This document shows positions 8,229 to 20,719 of a DNA stretch of 50,868 nucleotides, one piece after another (positions within the stretch are counted from its first letter, which is position 1; each line of letters begins with the position of its first letter). Source of the stretch: Candidatus Sumerlaeaceae bacterium (GTDB taxonomy: Bacteria > Sumerlaeota > Sumerlaeia > Sumerlaeales > Sumerlaeaceae); contig JAOAAY010000016.1 of the NCBI GenBank assembly GCA_026418615.1, positions 1 to 50,868 on the forward strand, read 5' to 3'. The translations under genes and the position numbers were made by a program. Under the pieces are notes generated by a model. The model was given only the letters and a program-made list of their open reading frames with translations, was not told where the DNA came from and did not search any database.

Positions 8229-11200
8229 ATGGCTAAGTCAAATGGCCGCATCCCCTTCCCCACCGACTCCAACGGGCGTGTGAATTTCGCCCGGATTCCG
8301 GAGATCATGGAGATTCCATACCTCCTCGAAACCCAGAAAAAAAGTTACAGCGAGTTCCTGCAATTCCATGTCCCGCCGGACATGCGCAAGAATGTGGGTT
8401 TACAGGAGGCATTCAAAAGCGTCTTCCCCATCACCAGCCCCAACACCCCCAGCACGCTCGACTTTCTCGAATACACCTTTGGCACCCCGAAATACACGGT
8501 GAAGGAGTGCATGGAGCGCGGTCTCACATACGGCGCTCCGCTCAAGGCGAAACTCCAACTGGTTGTTCGTGAGATCAACCCCGAGACGAGCGAGGGGCCC
8601 ACGATCAAGGACATCAAGGAGCAGGAAGTTTACCTTGGGGAAATCCCGTTGATGACCGAACAGGGGACCTTCATCGTCAACGGGTCTGAGCGCGTGATCG
8701 TCTCCCAGTTGCACCGGTCTCCCGGTGTGTCGTTCAGTTCCTCGATCCACCCCAACGGCAAAACCACCTACAGTGCCCGTGTGATCCCCTACCGTGGCGC
8801 TTGGGTCGAGTTCGAGGTGGATATCAACAATGTCATGTATGTCATGGTGGACCGCAAAAGGAAAATCCCGGCGACCACCTTCTTGCGGTGCTTCGGCGTA
8901 GCCGATGATCAGGGGATAGTCGAGCGGTTCTTCGAGACCGAGAAGGTTGCTCTCGATGACTTCTCGAAGGGTGCGGTCAAAGTCTCGGACCTCATCGAGA
9001 AGTACCTTGGCAGCGAATTCACTTTCATCGAGGAGATCGTCGATCCCAAGACGAAAAAGGTTTTGGTGCCCCGTGGGGCTCGTGTGACCAAAAAGGCCAC
9101 CGAGATGCTCCGCTCGCACGGAATCGAGAAGGTGCACCTCAATGTGGCCGAAGGCTACGATCATGTCTTGGGCCGCCGGTTGGGTGCCGATGTGGTGGAC
9201 CCCCAAACCGGCGAAATTCTGGCCGAATGCTTTGAGAAGATCTCGACCACGCTGCTGCGGCGTTTTGCTATCGCAGGCCTCCGCAGCATAGTTCTGATCA
9301 AGCCGTTGAACGAGGAAGAAAATGTTATCCTCTCCACGCTGGCCAAGGACAAATCTAAGTCCGTCGAGGACGCGCTGATTGAGTTCTTTAAGCGCATGCG
9401 TCCGGGCAACCCGATCAGCATCCAGAGCGCCCGCCGCCTGTTTGACGACATGTTCAACACGGAGAAGCGCTACGATCTTGGTCTCGTCGGGCGGCACCGG
9501 ATGAACCGTCGCTTTAAACTGAAGGCACCGAACGAGTACCGACTGTTGTCGCGTGACGATGTCGTCGGAATCATGAGCGAACTGGCCCGCATCGCGCAAA
9601 CGGACGACGAGATTGACGACATTGACCACCTTGGCCACCGGCGGGTTCGGAGCGTTGGCGAGTTGCTCCAAAATCAGGTCCGTGCCGGTCTGGCCGAAAT
9701 CGAGAAAACGGCGCGCGAGCGCATGGCCATTGTGGATGTCGAGAACCTGATGCCGCACAACCTCATCAACTCGAAGCCATTGGCTAGCGCCATCAAGGAT
9801 TTCTTCGGCCGCTCGCAGTTGAGCCAGTTCATGGATCAGACCAACCCTCTGAGCGAACTGACCCACAAGCGCCGTCTCAGCGCACTTGGGCCCGGGGGCC
9901 TGTCACGCGACCGCGCCGGCTTCGAGGTGCGCGATGTGCACCACACGCACTACGGCCGCATTTGCCCGATCGAAACCCCGGAAGGTCCGAATATCGGCCT
10001 GATCTCCTCGCTGTCCACTTACGCACGCATCAATGATTACGGCTTCATTGAGTCGCCCTACCGCAGGGTCAAGGACGGCGTGGTGACCAAGGACATCGTG
10101 TACATGACGGCCGACGAAGAGGACGAGTACATCGTCGCGCAGGCCAACACGCCGCTGGATGAGCGCGGCCGGATCATGGCATCGAGCGTGCTCACCCGCG
10201 TGCGCGACGACTTCCCCATCGTGCCGCCTGACAAGGTCAGGTTCATGGATGTGTCGCCGAAACAGTTGGTTTCCGTGAGCGCCGCGCTTATTCCCTTCCT
10301 CGAGCACGACGACGCAAACCGCGCGCTGATGGGCTCGAACATGCAGCGACAGGCGGTGCCCCTGCTGTTTACCGAAGCGCCCGTGGTGGGAACCGGCATG
10401 GAGCGCAAATGCGCCGTGGACTCGGGCGCGTGCGTTATCGCGCGCAGCAGCGGCAAGGTCAAGCGCGTGACCGCCACTGAGATTGTCGTGGAGAGGCGCG
10501 ACAAACAGTTGGAGACCTATCCGCTCGTCAAACTCAAGCGGTCTAATCAGGACACCTGCATCAACCAGAAACCCATCGTAAACGAAGGCGACGAGATTAA
10601 GGCCGGCCAAGTCATCGCCGACGGTCCCGCAATCAAGGATGGCGAACTGGCGCTCGGTCGCAACCTGCTCGTGGCATTTATGCCATTCGGCGGCTACAAC
10701 TTCGAGGACGCCATCCTGCTGAGCGAGCGCATGGTGTCGGACGATGTGTTCACTTCCATCCATATCCAGGACTTTGATGTGGATGCCCGGGACACAAAAC
10801 TCGGCAAGGAAGAGATCACGCGCGATATCCCCAATGTCTCCGAAGAAGCGCTGGCAAAACTGGACGAAAACGGCCTGATCATCGTCGGCTCCGAGGTCAA
10901 GCCGGGGGATATTCTCGTCGGCAAGGTGACGCCCAAGGGCGAAACGGAATTGACCGCAGAGGAAAAACTCCTGCGCGCCATCTTCGGCGAAAAGGCCGGG
11001 GATGTGCGCGATGCCTCGCTCAAAGTTCCGTCCGGGACCTACGGCACGGTCGTGGATGTCCGGGTGTTCAGCCGCAAAGAGCGCACCGGCAAAACCGAGA
11101 AGGAAGACAAGCAGCGCATTTCGGAAATCGAGCGCGAGCGCGACGCGGAATTGGCGCAGGCTGATGACGACTTCACCGAGCGGCTGCGCGAGTTGCTGGG

Positions 11201-12377
11201 GCGCATTGATAAGCCGATCGTGAACTACGAGACCGGCGAGGTCGAACTCAAACCGGGACAACGCGTGCACGAAAACTGCCTGACCTATGTCAAGCGCAGC
11301 CTGCGCACGGGCATGCTGCCCGTCGAGGGTTCGGTGGCTCATGAAATCAAGCAACTTTACCGCGACCACCACACGCGCGTCAGCACGATTGATGAGGTCG
11401 CCCGCAACAAGATTGACCGGATCAAGGCGGGTGACGAGTTGCCGCCGGGCGTGATCAAGCAGGTCAAGGTGTATGTGGCCACCAAGCGCAAGATTCAGGT
11501 GGGCGACAAAATGGCGGGCCGTCACGGCAACAAAGGCGTGGTGGCGCGCATTCTGCCCATCGAAGATATGCCTTATCTGGCGGACGGAACACCCGTTGAC
11601 ATCGTGCTCAATCCGCTGGGTGTGCCCTCGCGCATGAATGTTGGCCAGATTCTGGAAACCTACCTCGGGTGGGCTGCCACGGCGCTCGGCGTCAAGGTCG
11701 CCACGCCCGTCTTCGACGGCGCGCGCGAGCCGGAGATTTGTGAACTCCTGCGTCTGGCCCGCGAGAAAAAACTCGAAGAGGCCGGCGACAAGCGCAAATT
11801 CGAAGACCTCTCACCCGAGGAAGCGCTTCTGGATGTCAATCCGACAGGTCAAGTGACGCTGTTCGATGGGGCGACGGGGGAGCCGTTCGACCGGCCCGTG
11901 ACCGTCGGGTACATGTACATGATGAAACTGGCTCACCTCGTTGACGACAAGATGCATGCGCGGTCAACCGGCCCGTACTCGCTCGTCACCCAGCAACCGC
12001 TGGGAGGAAAAGCCCAGTTTGGCGGCCAGCGGTTCGGCGAGATGGAGGTTTGGGCGCTCGAGGCTTACGGCGCCGCTTACACTCTGCAGGAACTGCTGAC
12101 CGTGAAGAGCGACGATGTGGCCGGCCGCACGAAGATTTACCAGTCCATCATCAAAGGCGACAACCATCTGCAGCCCGGTATTCCCGAGAGTTTCAATGTG
12201 CTCGTGAAGGAATTGCAGGGTTTGGGTCTGAACATGGAACTGCTTACCGAGGAGTCGAGCCTGAGCGAGTCGGCCATGCAAGAGACAGGTCTCTCTCAGA
12301 ACATGATGGCCACGGTAGGCGATGACGACATGTACTCCGGAGCGGACGACTTTGACGCGGACGACGATCAACTCTGA
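8229..12377 (+). CDS. rpoB: RNA polymerase beta subunit
   Basis: Beta subunit of RNA polymerase, forming half of the active cleft with beta'. At 1382 residues it is slightly longer than the E. coli protein. The rifampicin region [17 protein letters not shown] (about 530-548) keeps the drug-sensitive residues equivalent to E. coli D516, H526 and S531 (here D536, H546, S551). [31 protein letters not shown], and the C-terminal [14 protein letters not shown] and [14 protein letters not shown] are all present. The tail is acidic. In many bacteria rplKAJL lies upstream; here there is a GGDEF gene on the opposite strand, so the operon starts with rpoB. rpoC follows after 259 bases. Confidence 0.98.
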   Translation: MAKSNGRIPFPTDSNGRVNFARIPEIMEIPYLLETQKKSYSEFLQFHVPPDMRKNVGLQEAFKSVFPITSPNTPSTLDFLEYTFGTPKYTVKECMERGLTYGAPLKAKLQLVVREINPETSEGPTIKDIKEQEVYLGEIPLMTEQGTFIVNGSERVIVSQLHRSPGVSFSSSIHPNGKTTYSARVIPYRGAWVEFEVDINNVMYVMVDRKRKIPATTFLRCFGVADDQGIVERFFETEKVALDDFSKGAVKVSDLIEKYLGSEFTFIEEIVDPKTKKVLVPRGARVTKKATEMLRSHGIEKVHLNVAEGYDHVLGRRLGADVVDPQTGEILAECFEKISTTLLRRFAIAGLRSIVLIKPLNEEENVILSTLAKDKSKSVEDALIEFFKRMRPGNPISIQSARRLFDDMFNTEKRYDLGLVGRHRMNRRFKLKAPNEYRLLSRDDVVGIMSELARIAQTDDEIDDIDHLGHRRVRSVGELLQNQVRAGLAEIEKTARERMAIVDVENLMPHNLINSKPLASAIKDFFGRSQLSQFMDQTNPLSELTHKRRLSALGPGGLSRDRAGFEVRDVHHTHYGRICPIETPEGPNIGLISSLSTYARINDYGFIESPYRRVKDGVVTKDIVYMTADEEDEYIVAQANTPLDERGRIMASSVLTRVRDDFPIVPPDKVRFMDVSPKQLVSVSAALIPFLEHDDANRALMGSNMQRQAVPLLFTEAPVVGTGMERKCAVDSGACVIARSSGKVKRVTATEIVVERRDKQLETYPLVKLKRSNQDTCINQKPIVNEGDEIKAGQVIADGPAIKDGELALGRNLLVAFMPFGGYNFEDAILLSERMVSDDVFTSIHIQDFDVDARDTKLGKEEITRDIPNVSEEALAKLDENGLIIVGSEVKPGDILVGKVTPKGETELTAEEKLLRAIFGEKAGDVRDASLKVPSGTYGTVVDVRVFSRKERTGKTEKEDKQRISEIERERDAELAQADDDFTERLRELLGRIDKPIVNYETGEVELKPGQRVHENCLTYVKRSLRTGMLPVEGSVAHEIKQLYRDHHTRVSTIDEVARNKIDRIKAGDELPPGVIKQVKVYVATKRKIQVGDKMAGRHGNKGVVARILPIEDMPYLADGTPVDIVLNPLGVPSRMNVGQILETYLGWAATALGVKVATPVFDGAREPEICELLRLAREKKLEEAGDKRKFEDLSPEEALLDVNPTGQVTLFDGATGEPFDRPVTVGYMYMMKLAHLVDDKMHARSTGPYSLVTQQPLGGKAQFGGQRFGEMEVWALEAYGAAYTLQELLTVKSDDVAGRTKIYQSIIKGDNHLQPGIPESFNVLVKELQGLGLNMELLTEESSLSESAMQETGLSQNMMATVGDDDMYSGADDFDADDDQL

Positions 12378-12445
12378 CCCTGCGTCCGTCGCTGCGATGA
12401 TTGCCGAAACGGTTTAACGATCCACAACAAGACGAATAAAACGAT

Positions 12446-12461
12446 GCCCCGCCCGCGGGGC
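12446..12461 (+). other. Hairpin in the rpoB-rpoC linker
   Basis: GCCCCG-CCCG-CGGGGC forms a perfect 6-bp stem with a 4-base loop. No T-run follows, so it is not an intrinsic terminator. It ends 28 bases before an in-frame stretch that could be the true beginning of rpoC, and could be an mRNA processing or stability element. Confidence 0.4.
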
Positions 12462-12636
12462 TGATTCTGGGAAAGCGAGGCCCACTACAATCGCTACCAA
12501 GAAGACCAGGAAAACGAACGAGGCGACCGATTCACAGCCGGCCGCCAAGCCTGCCGCCAAGGCGAAGACCAGCGCGCGCGCCGGTCGGCAGATCTCGGAA
12601 GTCTTCGCATTCGAAGGCGTTCGCGAGAGCGATGAG

Positions 12637-15600
12637 GTGAAAAACACCAATTACAGACCCATCCTGCTCGGCAGCGAGAAGGACGATGAGATCGACTTGA
12701 ACCGATTGCAAGTCGTGGCCCGCATCTCGCTTGCGTCGCCCGAACGCATTCTGGAGTGGAGTCGCCGCCAGTCGCGGGCGGGCGAACGCCAATTGGGGTT
12801 GGGCATGGGGCGGATCGGCGAGGATGTCGATTTGTCCTCCTACGGCGAGGTCAAAAAGCCGGAGACCATCAATTACCGTACCTTCAAGCCCGAAAAGGAC
12901 GGCCTGTTTTGTGAGCGGATCTTCGGCCCCACGAAGGATTGGGAGTGCTCGTGCGGTAAATACAAGCGCATCAAGTACAAGGGCATCGTATGCGACCGTT
13001 GCGGCGTTGAGGTGATCGAGAGCAAAGTCCGCCGCACGCGCATGGGGCACATCAAACTGGCTGCCCCCGTCTGCCACATTTGGTTCTACAAGGGCACATC
13101 GAGCCGCATCTCGCAGTTGCTCGATATCAGCGTCAAAGACCTGGGCAAGGTCATTTATTTCCAGAACCACATTGTTGTGCGGGGCGGCGACACTCCGCTG
13201 AAGCCCAAGCAACTGTTGACCGACGAGGAAACGCGCAATTACCGCGAGATGTACGGCGACAAGGTGGATATCCGGATCGGCGCAGAGGCCGTGAAGGAAC
13301 TACTTAAGGAAATTGACATAGAGGAACTGGCCAGCCGGCTCGCCATCGAAATGCGGCAGGCGACCAGCGCCCAGCGCCGAACCAAGATCATTAAGCGCTT
13401 GAAGGTCGTGGAAGCGTTCCGCGGTTCCGACAACAAACCGGAATGGATGGTGCTCGATGTCCTGCCGGTTATCCCGCCTGAGTTGAGACCGCTTGTTCAC
13501 CTCGACGGCGGGCGGTTCGCGACCAGCGACCTGAACGACCTCTACCGCCGGGTCATCAACCGCAACAACCGTCTGAAGAAACTCATGGAGTTGAAGGCGC
13601 CCGATGTGATCCTGCGCAACGAGAAGCGCATGTTGCAGGAAGCCGTTGATGCGCTGTTCGACAACTCGCGTCGGCCGCGCCCGACGAAGGGTCATAATAA
13701 CCGACCGCTCAAGAGCCTCAGCGACATGCTCAAAGGCAAACAGGGCCGGTTCCGCCAGAATCTGCTCGGCAAGCGCGTGGATTATTCCGGCCGCTCGGTT
13801 ATCGTTGTCGGCCCCGAGTTGAAATTTAACGAGTGCGGCCTGCCCAAGAAAATGGCGCTCGAACTCTTCGATCCGTTCATCATCCGCGAGTTGGAAAAGC
13901 GCGGTTATGTCAACTCCATCAAGAGCGCCAAGAAAATCATGGAGAAGGAGGCACCCGAGGTTTACGACATCCTTGACGATATCATCAAGGATCACCCGGT
14001 GCTGCTCAACCGAGCGCCCACGCTGCACCGGCTCGGCGTGCAGGCATTCATGCCAAAACTCGTCGAGGGCAAGGCCATTCAGTTGCACCCGTTGGCCTGC
14101 ACGGCTTTCAACGCCGATTTCGACGGCGACCAAATGGCCGTCCATGTGCCCCTCTCTACCGAGGCGAAACTCGAGGCCAAGAATCTCATGCTGGCCGAGA
14201 ACAACATCCTGTCGCCAGCCAACGGCCGTCCCACGGCCACACCGTCTCAGGACATGGTTCTCGGCCTGTTCTACATGACCAAAATGGTGCCGAACGAGGA
14301 GCGCTACGCCAAGGCGAAGACCGACAAGGACCGCGAGCGATTGATGCCGCGCTTTGCCTCGACCGACGAGTGCATCTTGGCATACAATCACAAACAGGTG
14401 ACCTTGCACGAGGAGGTCTTGGTGCGCCTTGAGCCGGGACGGATGGTGAAAACCACCCCCGGTCGTGTGATCTTCTCGAAGGTGCTGCCTCCCGAGGTCA
14501 GTTTCTTTGACCCGAAGTTCAGTTTCGCCAACACCGTGCTGACGAAGGGACAGTTAGGTCAGATCGTGGCGACGGTGCACAAACTGGTGGGCAAAGTGGC
14601 CACGAGCCGCATGCTCGACGAAATGAAGTCGCTTGGTTATTACCACGCCAAACGCGGTGGCATTTCCATTTCCATGCGCGACATGGTCATCCCGGCTGAG
14701 AAAGATCAGGTGATTGCCAATGCCACCCGCGAAGTGGAAAAAGTTCAAGCGGCCCGTAATGTCGGCAACCTGACGGAGAGCGAGAAATACTCCCAAGTTG
14801 TTCAGATCTGGACACGCGCGACCGATCGCATCAGCGAAATCATGATGCGCGAAATGGCCCGCGACCAGAACGGTCTGAACCCCATCTACATGATGGCCCA
14901 TTCGGGCGCTCGCGGTAACGAGGCTCAGATCAAGCAGTTGGCGGGCATTCGCGGTCTCATGCAGAAGCCGACCAAAAAGATCACCGGTGACATCGGCGAA
15001 ATCATCGAAAACCCGATCAAGTCGAACTTCCGCGAAGGGCTCAGCGTGCTGGAGTACTTCATCTCCACGCACGGTGCCCGGAAGGGTCTGGCCGACACGG
15101 CTCTCAAGACATCAGACGCCGGCTACTTGACGCGCCGTCTCGTGGACGCGGCGCAGGACTTGTTCATCACCGAAGAGGACTGTGGAACGACCGACTCGAT
15201 CAGTGTGCGTGCCATCACGGAACTGGTCCACACGGGTGAGCGGGAACTTGAACCGCTGGCCGACCGTATCGCCGGGCGCGTGGTGGCTGAGGATGTGATT
15301 CATCCGGTAACGAAAAAACTGATCATTAGCCGCAATCAACTGGTTACCGATGAAATAGCCAAGGCGATCGAGACTGCCGGTATTGAGGAGGTCAAGATTC
15401 GCAGTGTCCTCACTTGTAAAACCCGCCGCGGCATTTGCGCGCACTGCTACGGGTTGAACTTGGCGACGGGTCGGATGGTGGAATTGGGCGAGGCAGTTGG
15501 CGTCATTGCGGCGCAATCCATCGGCGAGCCGGGCACACAGTTGACTCTGCGCACCTTCCACATCGGCGGTGTGGCGTCGGTTACCGTCGAGGGGTGGTAC

Positions 15601-16968
15601 CAGTCGGCCCATGAGGGTATCGCCCGGTACCACGATATCAAAGTCTTGAATGTCCAACGCGATCAGCGGTTGGTGATCAACCGGTCCGGCCTGTTGACCG
15701 TGGAGGACGAGGACGGCGTCGTGCTGCAGCGCATGCCGGGTATCCCCTACGGGGCTCGTATGCTGGTCAAGGACGGCGCGCGGGTGAAGCGTGGCGAGCG
15801 ACTGGTTGAATGGGATCCGCACTTCACGCCGATCATGACAGAGCACGACGGGATTGTGCGCTTTGTCGACATCGTCTCGGGCGTCACCATGTCCGAGGAG
15901 TTCGATATCGTCTCCGAGCAGATGCAGCGCGTGATCAGCGAGCATAAAGAGGAGCGTCATCCCTCACTCGTCGTGGTAAACGCCAAGGGAGACGAACTGG
16001 CGCGCTATGCACTCAGTTCCGGAACCTTTTTGAGCAAGGACATTGATGACGGCGAAAAAGTGGTAGCCGGCCAGGTCCTGGCCCGGATCCCGCGTGCCCG
16101 CATGAAGAGCAAGGACATCACCGGCGGCTTGCCCCGCGTGGACGAACTGTTCGAGGCGCGCAAGCCAAAGGATGCCGCGGTCATTGCTGAAATTGACGGC
16201 GTGATCCACATCAAGGGGTCGGCCCGTGGGGCGCGCAAGTTCACCATTGTTCCAGACAAGGGTGAGGAGCGTCAGTATTCGGTTCCGATTTCCCGACACT
16301 TGATCGTTCGCGATGGTGAACGCGTCAGAGCGGGCGATGTCATCACCGACGGCACCCTGTCTCCGCATGACATCCTCGCCATCAAAGGCGAAAAGGCGGT
16401 CATGGAGTTCCTTGTCTCCGAAATTCAGGAAGTCTACCGGGTGCAGAAGGTGACCATCAACGACAAGCATATCGAGTGCATGGTTCGCCAGATGCTCAAG
16501 AAGGTCGTGGTCGAGGAAGTCGGGAACACGCGCTTCCTTTACGGTCAGCAGGTGGATAAATGGGAGTTCGAGGAAGAGAACCGCATCACCATCGAAAAGG
16601 GCGGCACCCCCGCCAAGGGCCGGCCGAAACTGCTGGGTCTGACGAAGGCCTCGCTGGAGACCGAATCGTTCATCTCGGCGGCCAGTTTCCAAGAGACAAC
16701 GCGCGTGCTGACCGATGCGGCGGTGCGGGGGCGCTATGATTTCCTGCGGGGCCTGAAAGAGAATGTCATCATGGGCCTCCTTATCCCGGCTGGCACCGGC
16801 CTGCCACGCTACCGTACCATCCAAGTGCAACCGAAGCCGGGTTACCGTCTCGAAGACGAGGTGGAAGAACCGGTCGAGGACCGAGGCAGCGTGGCGGTGG
16901 CTACAGCCCCGGAGATTCCGGATGACGACTATGAGGCGGACGAGCCTGAGGCCGACGACGAACTCTAA
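12637..16968 (+). CDS. rpoC: RNA polymerase beta' subunit
   Basis: Beta' subunit, carrying the catalytic magnesium. Counted from the GTG at 12637 it has 1443 residues. The first zinc site is C104, C106, C119 and C122; the catalytic loop is [12 protein letters not shown] (D494, D496, D498); [14 protein letters not shown] and the second zinc site (EDCGTT plus [11 protein letters not shown]) are complete. GAGAG lies 7 bases before the GTG. The frame stays open upstream to a stop at 12415. The 49 codons from 12490 read ATC-GCT-ACC-AAG-AAG, giving a Lys/Ala-rich stretch and then ISEVFAFEG, so the real protein may begin at an ATC, or an ATG there may have been misread. A 26-residue insertion (43-68) separates ILEWS from [13 protein letters not shown] strong terminator follows at 17001. 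Confidence 0.97.
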   Translation: MKNTNYRPILLGSEKDDEIDLNRLQVVARISLASPERILEWSRRQSRAGERQLGLGMGRIGEDVDLSSYGEVKKPETINYRTFKPEKDGLFCERIFGPTKDWECSCGKYKRIKYKGIVCDRCGVEVIESKVRRTRMGHIKLAAPVCHIWFYKGTSSRISQLLDISVKDLGKVIYFQNHIVVRGGDTPLKPKQLLTDEETRNYREMYGDKVDIRIGAEAVKELLKEIDIEELASRLAIEMRQATSAQRRTKIIKRLKVVEAFRGSDNKPEWMVLDVLPVIPPELRPLVHLDGGRFATSDLNDLYRRVINRNNRLKKLMELKAPDVILRNEKRMLQEAVDALFDNSRRPRPTKGHNNRPLKSLSDMLKGKQGRFRQNLLGKRVDYSGRSVIVVGPELKFNECGLPKKMALELFDPFIIRELEKRGYVNSIKSAKKIMEKEAPEVYDILDDIIKDHPVLLNRAPTLHRLGVQAFMPKLVEGKAIQLHPLACTAFNADFDGDQMAVHVPLSTEAKLEAKNLMLAENNILSPANGRPTATPSQDMVLGLFYMTKMVPNEERYAKAKTDKDRERLMPRFASTDECILAYNHKQVTLHEEVLVRLEPGRMVKTTPGRVIFSKVLPPEVSFFDPKFSFANTVLTKGQLGQIVATVHKLVGKVATSRMLDEMKSLGYYHAKRGGISISMRDMVIPAEKDQVIANATREVEKVQAARNVGNLTESEKYSQVVQIWTRATDRISEIMMREMARDQNGLNPIYMMAHSGARGNEAQIKQLAGIRGLMQKPTKKITGDIGEIIENPIKSNFREGLSVLEYFISTHGARKGLADTALKTSDAGYLTRRLVDAAQDLFITEEDCGTTDSISVRAITELVHTGERELEPLADRIAGRVVAEDVIHPVTKKLIISRNQLVTDEIAKAIETAGIEEVKIRSVLTCKTRRGICAHCYGLNLATGRMVELGEAVGVIAAQSIGEPGTQLTLRTFHIGGVASVTVEGWYQSAHEGIARYHDIKVLNVQRDQRLVINRSGLLTVEDEDGVVLQRMPGIPYGARMLVKDGARVKRGERLVEWDPHFTPIMTEHDGIVRFVDIVSGVTMSEEFDIVSEQMQRVISEHKEERHPSLVVVNAKGDELARYALSSGTFLSKDIDDGEKVVAGQVLARIPRARMKSKDITGGLPRVDELFEARKPKDAAVIAEIDGVIHIKGSARGARKFTIVPDKGEERQYSVPISRHLIVRDGERVRAGDVITDGTLSPHDILAIKGEKAVMEFLVSEIQEVYRVQKVTINDKHIECMVRQMLKKVVVEEVGNTRFLYGQQVDKWEFEEENRITIEKGGTPAKGRPKLLGLTKASLETESFISAASFQETTRVLTDAAVRGRYDFLRGLKENVIMGLLIPAGTGLPRYRTIQVQPKPGYRLEDEVEEPVEDRGSVAVATAPEIPDDDYEADEPEADDEL

Positions 16969-17000
16969 TCGCAGCACTTCCTCAATCTGCAAAACGAACT

Positions 17001-17039
17001 GGCCCCGGACGGTGTGAGTCCGGGGCCGGCTTTGTTTTT
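17001..17039 (+). terminator. Intrinsic terminator after rpoC
   Basis: A perfect 10-bp stem GGCCCCGGAC/GTCCGGGGCC with a 7-base loop (17011-17017) is followed by GGCTTTGTTTTT. It lies 32 bases after the rpoC stop and 31 bases from the end of the convergent lepA. The AAAAC just before the stem would give a short T-run on the other strand, so it may work weakly in both directions. Confidence 0.93.
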
Positions 17040-17069
17040 GCCTTCGACTCGTCGGTGTTGAGCCGCGGA

Positions 17070-18866
17070 TCAATCCACTTTCAGGACGGCCATGAACGCC
17101 TCTTGCGGGATCTCGACCCGTCCCACCTGCTTCATGCGCTTCTTGCCCTCTTTCTGCTTCTCCAGCAATTTGCGTTTGCGGGTGATGTCGCCGCCGTAGC
17201 ACTTTGCCGTGACATTCTTGCGCAAGGCTTTCACGGTTTCGCGGGCGAGGATCTTGCCGCCAATGGCTGCTTGAATGGCGACATCAAACATCTGCCGTGG
17301 CACCAATTCCTTGAGTTTCTCCGTCAACTGGCGCCCGCGGTGATACGCATTGTCGCGGTGTACGATGCTCGATAGCGCGTCGCACAACTCCCCGTTGATG
17401 AGAATGTCCAACTTGACCATGTCCGCCGGACGGTAGTCGCGGATCTCATAGTCAAAGGACGCGTATCCCTGCGATAGCGACTTGAGCCGGTCGTAAAAAT
17501 CGAGGATGACCTCGCCCAGCGGAATCTCGTAGTCGAGGATCACACGCTTGTCGCTGATGTAATGCAGGTGCTTCTGGATCCCGCGCCGGCTCTGGCAGAG
17601 GGTCATGATCGGGCCAATGTACTGGGGCGGCACAATGATCCGTGCCTCAATGTATGGTTCCTCGATTTTGTCAATGTGGCCGGGGTCGGGCAATTTACAC
17701 GGATTGTCTATCTCGAGCACCTGTCCGCCCCGCGTCGTGACCCGGTAGATGACACTGGGTGCCGTGGTGAGCAGGTTCAGGTTATACTCGCGCTCGAGCC
17801 GCTCCTGAATGATTTCCATGTGGAGCAGCCCAAGAAATCCGCATCGGAAGCCAAAGCCGAGCGCCGTGCTGGTTTCCGGCTCGTAAAAGAAACTTGCGTC
17901 GTTGAGTTTGAGTTTCTCGATCGCGTCTTTGACATTGTCGTAGTCGTCGGCGTTGATGGGGTAGAGGCCGGCAAAGACAACGGGTTTCACATCCTTGTAG
18001 CCGGGCAGCGGTTCCTTGGCGGGCCGGCGCGCGTGGGTGATCGTGTCGCCCACCCGCACCGAGGCGATTTCCTTGATGGATGCAATGACATAGCCGACCT
18101 CGCCACAGGTCAGCGCGTCGGTTTGACACAACTTGGGATTGAAGTAGCCGACCTCGTCCACTTCGTAGTCGGCCTGAGTCGAAATCATGCGGATTTTGTC
18201 GCCTTTGCGCAGCGACCCGTCCACTACGCGCACATAAGTGACCACGCCGCGGTAACTGTCGTACTTCGAGTCGAAGATGAGCGCGCGCAGCGGGGCGTCC
18301 GGCTGTCCCGACGGCGGCGGAATCCGCGCCACGATGGCCTCGCAAATTTCCTCCGTGCCTAGACCTGTTTTGGCGCTTGCCAAAATGGCTCCCGATGCGT
18401 CGAGGCCGATCACTTGCTCGATTTGCTCCTTGACCCCCTCGGGGTCGGCGCTGGGCAGGTCCACCTTATTGATGACCGGGATGATCTCGAGGTTGTTGCC
18501 GATGGCCAGATAAACATTGGCTAGCGTCTGGGCCTCGACGCCCTGAGCGGCGTCCACCACAAGCAGGGCGCCTTCGCATGCGGCGAGGCTGCGCGATACC
18601 TCGTAGGTGAAGTCCACATGTCCCGGCGTATCAATCAGGTTGAATTCGTAGGATTGCCCGTCCTTGGCCGTGTACGGCAGGCGAACGGCCTGGGCCTTGA
18701 TGGTGATGCCGCGTTCGCGCTCCAGATCCATGGAATCCAGCAACTGGTCGCGCATCTCCCGCTGGCTGACGACCTGAGTGTGCTCGATCAGGCGGTCGGC
18801 CAGCGTGGACTTTCCATGATCAATGTGGGCGATAATGGAAAAATTGCGTATGCGAGACTGATCCAT
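17070..18866 (-). CDS. lepA: Elongation factor 4 (LepA), ribosomal back-translocase GTPase
   Basis: LepA is a translational GTPase related to EF-G that acts on stalled or initiating ribosomes. The product has 598 residues from ATG 18866, giving [21 protein letters not shown]; a GTG six bases upstream is also possible. The G domain is complete: AHIDHGKST (P-loop), RGITIKA (switch I), DTPGHVDF and NKVD. The LepA-specific C-terminal domain is present, with [19 protein letters not shown], a [18 protein letters not shown] block, and the usual ending [11 protein letters not shown]. There is no recognisable ribosome binding site. It converges on rpoC and diverges from the exonuclease gene across about 100 bases. 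Confidence 0.97.
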   Translation of the reverse strand: MDQSRIRNFSIIAHIDHGKSTLADRLIEHTQVVSQREMRDQLLDSMDLERERGITIKAQAVRLPYTAKDGQSYEFNLIDTPGHVDFTYEVSRSLAACEGALLVVDAAQGVEAQTLANVYLAIGNNLEIIPVINKVDLPSADPEGVKEQIEQVIGLDASGAILASAKTGLGTEEICEAIVARIPPPSGQPDAPLRALIFDSKYDSYRGVVTYVRVVDGSLRKGDKIRMISTQADYEVDEVGYFNPKLCQTDALTCGEVGYVIASIKEIASVRVGDTITHARRPAKEPLPGYKDVKPVVFAGLYPINADDYDNVKDAIEKLKLNDASFFYEPETSTALGFGFRCGFLGLLHMEIIQERLEREYNLNLLTTAPSVIYRVTTRGGQVLEIDNPCKLPDPGHIDKIEEPYIEARIIVPPQYIGPIMTLCQSRRGIQKHLHYISDKRVILDYEIPLGEVILDFYDRLKSLSQGYASFDYEIRDYRPADMVKLDILINGELCDALSSIVHRDNAYHRGRQLTEKLKELVPRQMFDVAIQAAIGGKILARETVKALRKNVTAKCYGGDITRKRKLLEKQKEGKKRMKQVGRVEIPQEAFMAVLKVD

Positions 18867-18967
18867 GGCCACGGCAAAATACGGTGGCAGGCCGGCCTCA
18901 TTCGCCGTTGCGGTGCGACATCCGCTGAGGTGAGAATGCCTTCAGGCTCATGCGGATTGTGTGACTG

Positions 18968-20377
18968 ATGGGATTGCGGGAGAAGTTGGCGGCTTTAGGC
19001 GAGCGCGAGCGCGCGCGACGCGCGGAAATTGAGCGTCTGTTGGCGGCGAATCCGGGGGTGCTTCGGCGTGCCAGCGAACTTTCGGCAGCGCCGGAAACCG
19101 ATCATCTGCGGCTGAGCCGTGCTCCGCTGCACGAACTCCTGCCGTCGCTCAAACCGGTCACGGCGGCAGGGGGCGGGCGACTGCTCGCGTCGTCGGCGGT
19201 TGTGCCGGCCCGCCCCATCGAGCCGCCGGTGGCGCACCCGCGCGGCTATTGTTTTGCTGGCGAAACGGTTGTGCGCACGCTGCGCCTGCCTGTGCCCGGC
19301 GATGCCATGGCTGTCCTTGCGGGCGAAGACTCGATCCGCGGGGTCGCCCTCGAGCGCCTTGCCTTCCTTGATACCGAAACCACGGGGCTCATGGGCAACA
19401 CCGGTACCTACGCATTCCTCGTTGGGCTCGGGTATTTTCGCGCGTCAGGCGATGGCTATGACTTTGTTTGCGAGCAGTATTTCATGGAGGATTTCTGCCA
19501 TGAGCCCGCCATGTTGGACCATCTTGGCGGGCGATTGCGCGAGTTCGACGCGTTCGTGTCGTTCAACGGCCGGGCCTACGACCTGCCCCTCCTCCAGACG
19601 CGCTTCATCATGAACCGGATGCGTGTGAATCTCGACCGTCCCCATCTCGATCTGCTGGTTCCCTGCCGGCGCATGTTGCGCCCGCGTATAGGTTCCTGTT
19701 CATTGTCCAATGTTGAGGCGGCTGTGCTGGGGGTGCGGCGCATGCACGACATTGACGGCAGCCTGATCCCGGCTATTTACCTGGATTATGTGCGGGGCGG
19801 GCGTGCGGATCGCCTCGTGCCTGTGCTCGATCACAATGCCCAGGATGTTATCTCAATGGGCGCTCTGCTGGCCCATCTGGCAGGTCTGGTGTCGGATCCC
19901 ATTCATCCGGGCGCGGATGATGCCTGGGTTTGCATCGGAGCGGCGGAGATGCTGCGGCGGTGCGGCCGCACGGACGAGGCACGCGCTTGGCTCGAGCGGG
20001 CCGTCGGCTCAGCGGACCGCCAAGGTGCAAGCCACGCGCGCCGCGCACTCGCCCGGCTGTTGCGCAAGTCAGGTGATTTTGCGGCGGAGGCAGCCATCTG
20101 GCGCGCGGAAATCCAGTGCCGCGGGGGGCACCGCGCCGAAGCGGTCGTCGAATTGGCCAAGGTCCTTGAATGGCGCCTCGGCGATTTGACTGGCGCGCGG
20201 GACCTTGTAGAGCAGGCGCTGCGAGACTTGGCTCTGACGCGGCAGGTTGCTCTGGCAGGGGGCAGGTCCCTTGACTCGCTGCCCCTGCTGGACCGGCAGG
20301 AGGCCGACCTACGGCGACGGTTGGATCGGTTGAACCGGCGGTTGGCCAATCGCAAAGCGCTCAAGCACCGCGGCTGA
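18968..20377 (+). CDS. YprB-like 3'-5' exonuclease (RNase H-like fold) with TPR-like tail
   Basis: The 469-residue product contains a DEDD-type exonuclease fold of the YprB/RNase_H_2 family. FLDTETTG supplies D135 and E137, FNGRAYDLPLL supplies D205, and DHNAQDVISM supplies H289 and D293, completing the active site with two metal ions expected. The C-terminal 150 residues are helical with repeats such as AEMLRRCGRTDEARAWLERA, resembling TPR units, and probably mediate contacts. The N-terminal 100 residues are charged and then proline-rich. Its natural substrate is not known in the family. It stands alone, divergent from lepA and upstream of tRNA-Lys on the other strand. Confidence 0.85.
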   Translation: MGLREKLAALGERERARRAEIERLLAANPGVLRRASELSAAPETDHLRLSRAPLHELLPSLKPVTAAGGGRLLASSAVVPARPIEPPVAHPRGYCFAGETVVRTLRLPVPGDAMAVLAGEDSIRGVALERLAFLDTETTGLMGNTGTYAFLVGLGYFRASGDGYDFVCEQYFMEDFCHEPAMLDHLGGRLREFDAFVSFNGRAYDLPLLQTRFIMNRMRVNLDRPHLDLLVPCRRMLRPRIGSCSLSNVEAAVLGVRRMHDIDGSLIPAIYLDYVRGGRADRLVPVLDHNAQDVISMGALLAHLAGLVSDPIHPGADDAWVCIGAAEMLRRCGRTDEARAWLERAVGSADRQGASHARRALARLLRKSGDFAAEAAIWRAEIQCRGGHRAEAVVELAKVLEWRLGDLTGARDLVEQALRDLALTRQVALAGGRSLDSLPLLDRQEADLRRRLDRLNRRLANRKALKHRG

Positions 20378-20512
20378 TTCGATCGGCTGTCCAGCCGCGA
20401 AACGCCCGTTGAAAACCGGTGGTCATGCGCGATTCATCGCGGCGCGTCTAGGTTTTGTGTGGAGCGCGCCGTGTCCCTGTTCCGACTCCGGCCACCGGTG
20501 CAGAACCGAGAG

Positions 20513-20587
20513 TGGTGAGCGCGCTGGGAGTCGAACCCAGGACCAACGGATTAAAAGTCCGCTGCTCTACCTCTGAGCTACGCGCCC
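20513..20587 (-). tRNA. tRNA-Lys (anticodon TTT)
   Basis: Read on the minus strand, the 75-base gene starts GGGCGCG and ends CGCGCTC plus ACCA, so the acceptor stem has 7 pairs (one G-T) and CCA is encoded. The D arm includes GCTCAGAGGTAGAGC, the anticodon loop is CTTTTAA (anticodon TTT), and the T arm is CTGGGTTCGACTCCCAG. All arms pair well. It stands alone, with no other tRNA beside it, and no attachment-site repeat was seen. Confidence 0.97.
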
Positions 20588-20719
20588 GTCCTTTGGGGAC
20601 CCGATCAAGTGTCCCGTGAGGGGTACAGGGGTTTTTCGGCGCTATTCTGGAATCACATGCCGCGGCTTGATTTATCCCAAGGCGTGTACATACTTTTCAG
20701 GCCAGTTAGGCGACACTGC

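Noticed and set aside
9903..11525. 540-codon open frame on the minus strand inside rpoB
   Set aside because: Shadow of rpoB, rich in His and Leu from complement of common codons, with no ribosome binding site or recognisable domain.
20378..20512. Integrated element next to tRNA-Lys
   Set aside because: No integrase, no repeated tRNA 3' end, and flanking genes look native in composition.
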